A stretch of 64,000 bases of DNA from positions 558,001 to 622,000 of the forward strand of contig CAWEKI010000010.1 in NCBI GenBank assembly GCA_963809695.1, written 5' to 3'. Below, in pieces: positions 62,001 through 64,000 of the stretch. The notes below the pieces were generated by a model. It was given only the letters and a program-made list of their open reading frames with translations, was not told where the DNA came from and searched no databases. Position 1 is the stretch's first letter, and every line of letters begins with the position of its first letter. Source of the stretch: JAGDMJ01 sp963809695. GTDB taxonomy: Bacteria; Bacteroidota; Ignavibacteria; UBA10030; UBA6906. A program made the position numbers and the translations under genes.

Positions 62001-64000
62001 TCAGCGTAAAGGGCCCGCAGGCGTATGCGCAACGCGAGCCACTGTTTCGATTGTTATGGCCGCGACCGCCGATCCGTAGTCCAGATCGATGTTCGACATG
62101 TTGTCATGCGTATCATGGTAGCCCGTGCGATTGATATCATAGTTTTCCATGAAGAGCACGACCGGGATCCCCACATCGGAAAAGATCTGTCCGTCGGTAT
62201 TGTAGAGCGAACTGCGCGGATCACGCGGAATGCGTACTTCGCCCCGGAGCAATGGGTGGCAGGCCGTCTCTGGGATCGTAAGGGCATCGGGACTTCGTTG
62301 CCCCCGCCCTCGGGTTCGACGGTCTGGTTGTTCGTTCCAATCACGGACACTGCTGTTCCAGACCATGTTGGCGAGATGTGCCTGATATGCCAACCAGAAT
62401 GATCTCCGGTTCAACCCGGGAGCAATCTGAAAAACATCCCGTTCGGTAGAACGATTGTGAGCGATCATGTCGAGAACAAACACACCTTCGATGGCAACTC
62501 GCGAGAGATCGAGTGACTTTGTGCCCTTGACCCTCAAGCCAAGCGAGCCCTCGATCAGCTGACGAGCCAGGTCCCGCGCACCCAGGCAATCCGACGGAAA
62601 CTCCTCGCCAGTCAGGTGGACGAGCCACACATCCCACGTGAGCTTCCCGGCCTTGCTGAGCTGCAGGAATACGGGAGCGGCCAGCATGAGCGCAGCCGTC
62701 GCAGAGTGATTGTCGTCGGCTCCTGCGGCAGCAACGCGTGCGAGCGTTCCGCCGCGTTCTTTGTAGTAGACATCTTCCATGTAGGCCGTATCGTAATGGT
62801 CTGCCATGATGACGGCTCGCGTGCGGTCTTTTCCCGGGATCCTGATTAGGAGATTGCGCTCATTAGCCTTTTTTCTCTGGCCTGCCTGCCAGCCTGCCAT
62901 CCAGGGAAACTCAAAATCGGTCCGCCAGGCGAAGGGGAGGTCCCCGGCGTGCGCTTGCCCGCGCATTCCCTGACTGGCGATCATTTTTCGATAGTATGCA
63001 AGAAGCCAATCGCCGAGAGCCTCAAGGTCACGGTTTGGTCGTTTACGCAGCGCCAGCGATGGTTTATCGTTGACGCAATCGGCGTTATCCTTGTTGAGAA
63101 AACGACCCGATGCCAGCTGTGCGATGGTCTTCCAGTACGACTCCTCAAACGCACGGTTCGCGGTGTATTGATATGTCAGCGGTTCGGGGAGCGGGCGCTG
63201 GGCCGCATCGCTTTGCGGGATAATGATGCGGCGAAGTGCTTCGTGGAGAAGCACGCCGAATCCGCCTGAAACCTTCCACTCAGCAACCTGTTCCAGCCAT
63301 TGATCCAGCGTCTGTTCGCGCGGGAGATTTACAATGCTCCGTGCGAAATCCCATGGCAGGACCTGACCTCCGAGAAAATCCGAGACCTCGAGAAGCTTAT
63401 GCGCGTTGAGTGCGATCTGATGGTCACTATGTTCGTAAGCCTCTTTGTAGCCGCGCACGGTCGCCACAACCTCAGGCCGCCGCCGGAGTTCTGGCCAGAA
63501 CTCGACGGGTGAGTCCACATCAGGCACATACGTATCGTATGCGGTCAGGTACCCGAGGGGAGCCTCCTCCAGCATTTGAGCCTTGCCGGTTTTCGGGTCA
63601 AGAAAGCACACCAGCGGAATATGCCAGAAGACTTCATACTTACCAACCAACATCGGCGGATAGTAGAAGCGATATCCGAATCTCCCGCCGGCCTTCAACA
63701 GCTCGGCAGCACGGATCAACTCCTTCCGGCCAGCACGCGGTCCATCCAGGATCAGGACATTGCCATCGGTCCAGATCTGTGCGTTGCGAGCTATCGGTTT
63801 ACTGTAGAGCTCGATGTCAGCGGGGTCGCAGCTAAACAGAACCTTGGAGACTCGGTCAGCCAATCCCGCAACACTCAGATCATCCTTGTGCCGTTCCACA
63901 CGTTCCCACCGATGGGTTCGCCGGTACGTACCACCCGCCCCAACCATCGACGCGCCCGCCGCGGACTCACCCGCGCGCGGCTCCAGCATCCACCCGGACT
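62001..64000 (-). CDS. M28-family metallopeptidase-like protein (5' end outside window)
   Basis: Frame open to the right edge; an internal ATG at 63989 exists but the protein is probably longer. More than 660 residues. The C-terminal half carries M28 aminopeptidase motifs: IMADHYDTAYMED (H, D metal ligands), AAGADDNHSATAALMLA (bridging D), HLTGEEFPSDCLGARDLA (catalytic and metal E), VLDMIAHN and the final HDTHDN. The N-terminal 350 residues are of no family I know. Zinc exopeptidase or amidase acting on a peptide-like substrate is likely; no localisation signal is visible. Confidence 0.8.
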   Translation of the reverse strand, partial: SGWMLEPRAGESAAGASMVGAGGTYRRTHRWERVERHKDDLSVAGLADRVSKVLFSCDPADIELYSKPIARNAQIWTDGNVLILDGPRAGRKELIRAAELLKAGGRFGYRFYYPPMLVGKYEVFWHIPLVCFLDPKTGKAQMLEEAPLGYLTAYDTYVPDVDSPVEFWPELRRRPEVVATVRGYKEAYEHSDHQIALNAHKLLEVSDFLGGQVLPWDFARSIVNLPREQTLDQWLEQVAEWKVSGGFGVLLHEALRRIIIPQSDAAQRPLPEPLTYQYTANRAFEESYWKTIAQLASGRFLNKDNADCVNDKPSLALRKRPNRDLEALGDWLLAYYRKMIASQGMRGQAHAGDLPFAWRTDFEFPWMAGWQAGQRKKANERNLLIRIPGKDRTRAVIMADHYDTAYMEDVYYKERGGTLARVAAAGADDNHSATAALMLAAPVFLQLSKAGKLTWDVWLVHLTGEEFPSDCLGARDLARQLIEGSLGLRVKGTKSLDLSRVAIEGVFVLDMIAHNRSTERDVFQIAPGLNRRSFWLAYQAHLANMVWNSSVRDWNEQPDRRTRGRGQRSPDALTIPETACHPLLRGEVRIPRDPRSSLYNTDGQIFSDVGIPVVLFMENYDINRTGYHDTHDNMSNIDLDYGSAVAAITIETVARVAHTPAGPLR

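Noticed and set aside
1..64000. tRNA, rRNA, insertion sequences, phage or CRISPR-Cas
   Set aside because: Intergenic regions were read for T-loop/anticodon patterns, inverted-repeat-bounded transposases and repeats; none was found by eye. A tRNAscan and Infernal run would be decisive.

Overview
The window (mid-50s % GC by eye) looks like the chromosome of a free-living, non-phototrophic member of the Bacteroidota/FCB group, most likely Ignavibacteria-like. The evidence is a type IX secretion (Por) sorting domain at the C-terminus of a secreted SMP-30 protein, OmpP1/FadL and OmpA/TSP3 outer-membrane proteins, a beta-propeller (Y_Y_Y) sensor kinase, a Ser/Thr kinase with a TolB-like/TPR half, and multihaem cytochromes. 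At least nine promoter-like sites have TTGACA-type -35 boxes exactly 17 bp from TATAAT-type -10 boxes, unlike the TTTG/-7 promoters of classical Bacteroidetes. No rRNA, tRNA, CRISPR array, insertion sequence or phage was seen.

Layout. 1-980 (minus): a cobalamin riboswitch with its own promoter and terminator controls a DUF6580 membrane protein; a gene relic lies upstream. 1023-8787 (minus): a complete overlapping tryptophan operon, trpE-G-D-C-F-aroF-B-A, preceded by a strong promoter, a Trp-rich leader peptide and an attenuator-type terminator. 9031-16419 (plus): a DUF2339 protein, a Rieske/cytochrome b/11-haem cytochrome complex, then sulfur-handling proteins (metallo-beta-lactamase-rhodanese fusion, membrane rhodanese, DUF302). 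16630-25530: carbohydrate functions (secreted GH94-like protein, T9SS-exported SMP-30, sugar porter, GH172, DUF2961 operon), an SSS-transporter relic and a corrinoid-activator-like ASKHA protein. 25622-29077: an NmrA-type reductase and a three-gene ABC-2 exporter. 29761-36131 (minus): the most unusual cluster, NuoE-like, NuoF-GltD fusion, HoxU/NuoG-N-like and a GltB-like FMN protein, a probable multi-flavin pyridine-nucleotide oxidoreductase.

36357-49950: envelope and signalling genes (CsgG/TPR protein, FadL-like porin, Ser/Thr kinase, DUF1080 protein, sensor kinase plus two receivers, one with a SpoIIE phosphatase, PhyH oxygenase, methyltransferase). 50674-54173 (minus): YidB, OmpA, LysM and a 49-residue basic protein, with decayed mscL-like and yidB copies. 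54318-58504 (minus): a trehalose operon (DUF5752, TreT, OtsA-OtsB fusion). 59488-61831 (plus): a MauG/CcpA-type dihaem peroxidase and a single-haem cytochrome fused to an outer-membrane barrel, resembling the Cyc2 iron oxidases. The window ends in an M28-type peptidase.

The respiratory picture is of an organism with a bc-type complex ending in a multihaem cytochrome, a possible outer-membrane electron conduit, and a flavin/iron-sulfur complex linking NADH, NADPH and perhaps ferredoxin or glutamate metabolism. All assignments come from reading the sequence; no database search was run.
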